Source: Bacillota bacterium (GTDB taxonomy: Bacteria; Bacillota; Dethiobacteria; DTU022; JAAZDU01). Taken from it: a stretch of 6,604 bases of DNA. The position numbers and the translations under genes are program-made. The notes under the pieces were generated by a model. That model saw only the letters and a program-made list of their open reading frames with translations. It had not been told where the DNA came from and did no database searches. The DNA is taken from contig JAAZDU010000320.1 of assembly GCA_012512665.1 (NCBI GenBank), positions 1 through 6,604 of the forward strand, read 5' to 3'. Positions 5,812 through 6,604 of the stretch are shown here, one piece after another (position 1 is the stretch's first letter; every line of letters begins with the position of its first letter).

Positions 5812-6604
5812 CTAAAAATAAGAAAGATCATGAACTGTATCAATTTCTTCCAATTGACGTAATTGCTTTAATAAATAGTGATAGTTAACGTCGTTTCCAA
5901 AAATTGATGAAACAAGCATAACAAATTTTTCATCTATTTTTTCACTAACAAGAGGATTACCTGGATCTCCCTTGGCCTCATAAACTGTATCGGAATATTC
6001 ACCTGTATCGGTCCTAATTATAACGCGGGAAGGATTTTGCGCAGGATACAGTTCATTAAATTCTTTTATTCCTCGAACCTTTACCTTGCTAGCCGTCTTC
6101 AAAATGGACTTATTACTTAAAAAAGGTGTTGTAAAATGTTCAGGAGTTATTTGACCGAAATGTAAAGCTATTGAAAGACAAAATGGAAGACTAAACTGCC
6201 CATCAACCTCTGTCTGTGGTCTATATTTTCGATTTTCTGGTTTAACAGTAGCTTCCACAACTCTATCGTAGGACTCAACAATAATTTCATTTATCTTGCT
6301 ACAGTCAATTTGATTTTTGCTTTTGATATTAAATACTGCATCAATAGAAGCATGGGTATGACGACAGGATGGATAAGGCTTCCTAGAAACTTTCTCAATT
6401 TGAAATCCATTTTTCGTATCTGTTTTTAAAAAGTCCAAAGAAAATGAATTGCTATACGCTTGCAAAAAACCTGCTTTTCCTTCCAATATAGTCTCAGGAC
6501 CAAAAAAACCAGCCTTTGCCAGCCGTGCAGCAAAAACACCTGCTTTTGTTGCATTTGCAGGATTTAACCTCTTAGTCCAGGCTCCATTTGACTGGTATTC
6601 AGAA
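5812..6604 (-). CDS. MmgE/PrpD family protein (2-methylcitrate dehydratase-like), C-terminal part, 5' end outside window
   Basis: About 264 residues are visible. The frame stays open to the window edge, so the N-terminal part (family members are usually about 450-480 residues) lies beyond position 6604. The upstream codons read SEYQSNGAWTKRLNPANATK, which matches the family's 'GAWTKR-hP' segment, so the TTG at 6486 is internal and not a start. Further family signatures are KPYPSCRHTHASIDA, QFSLPFCLSIAL and, near the C-terminus, KGDPGNPL. Known members include 2-methylcitrate dehydratase PrpD and cis-aconitate decarboxylase; they dehydrate, or act otherwise on, (methyl-)tricarboxylates in the cytoplasm. 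The stop is TAG, and the next gene starts 62 bases downstream. Its neighbour, a methylisocitrate-lyase-like enzyme, is consistent with a methylcitrate-type step, but the family is broad and the exact substrate cannot be read from this part. Family assignment is strong; function is tentative. Confidence 0.9.
   Translation of the reverse strand, partial: SEYQSNGAWTKRLNPANATKAGVFAARLAKAGFFGPETILEGKAGFLQAYSNSFSLDFLKTDTKNGFQIEKVSRKPYPSCRHTHASIDAVFNIKSKNQIDCSKINEIIVESYDRVVEATVKPENRKYRPQTEVDGQFSLPFCLSIALHFGQITPEHFTTPFLSNKSILKTASKVKVRGIKEFNELYPAQNPSRVIIRTDTGEYSDTVYEAKGDPGNPLVSEKIDEKFVMLVSSIFGNDVNYHYLLKQLRQLEEIDTVHDLSYF

Noticed and set aside
6484..6486. TTG at 6486 as start of the MmgE/PrpD gene
   Set aside because: The frame is open to the window edge and the upstream residues match the family, so the gene is simply cut by the window.

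Overview
The window holds a block of five protein genes, all on the minus strand, so transcription runs from high to low coordinates. The DNA is AT-rich, four of the five genes show strong AGGAGG-type ribosome binding sites, and the iron-sulfur flavoprotein genes are of a type common in strict anaerobes. Together these suggest a low-GC anaerobic Firmicute (Clostridia, possibly a syntroph or sulfate-reducer relative). This is inference from style and content; no taxonomic marker is present.

Layout in transcription order: (1) the C-terminal part of an MmgE/PrpD-family protein (2-methylcitrate dehydratase-like), cut by the right edge of the window (5812-6604); (2) an isocitrate lyase/PEP mutase-family carbon-carbon lyase resembling 2-methylisocitrate lyase (4880-5749); (3) a decarboxylating dehydrogenase of the isocitrate/isopropylmalate family (3798-4868), whose ribosome binding site includes the stop codon of gene 2; (4) after a 148-base gap, an FAD-dependent fumarate reductase/succinate dehydrogenase flavoprotein homologue (1874-3649); (5) 30 bases on, its iron-sulfur partner, a fusion of FrdB-type ferredoxin domains to an HdrB-type CCG domain (263-1843), the architecture of thiol:fumarate reductase subunit TfrB. 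The 262 bases after the last gene contain no gene but do contain short direct repeats and two inverted repeats.

Read together, the genes look like a catabolic or interconversion pathway for a (methyl-)branched di- or tricarboxylic acid: a hydratase/dehydratase, a C-C lyase giving pyruvate or another 2-oxoacid plus a small dicarboxylate or acid, an NAD(P)-linked oxidative decarboxylase, and a soluble redox module for a C=C/C-C couple. The simplest reading is a methylcitrate-type route with succinate/fumarate redox. Three details argue against a textbook version. The dehydrogenase has Ile at the position that recognises the isocitrate side chain. The flavoprotein lacks both catalytic-site histidines and the Thr-Glu pair of fumarate reductases. 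The iron-sulfur subunit has lost four of the five cysteines of its first CCG motif while keeping the second intact. The true substrates may therefore not be isocitrate and fumarate. These points are the main findings.
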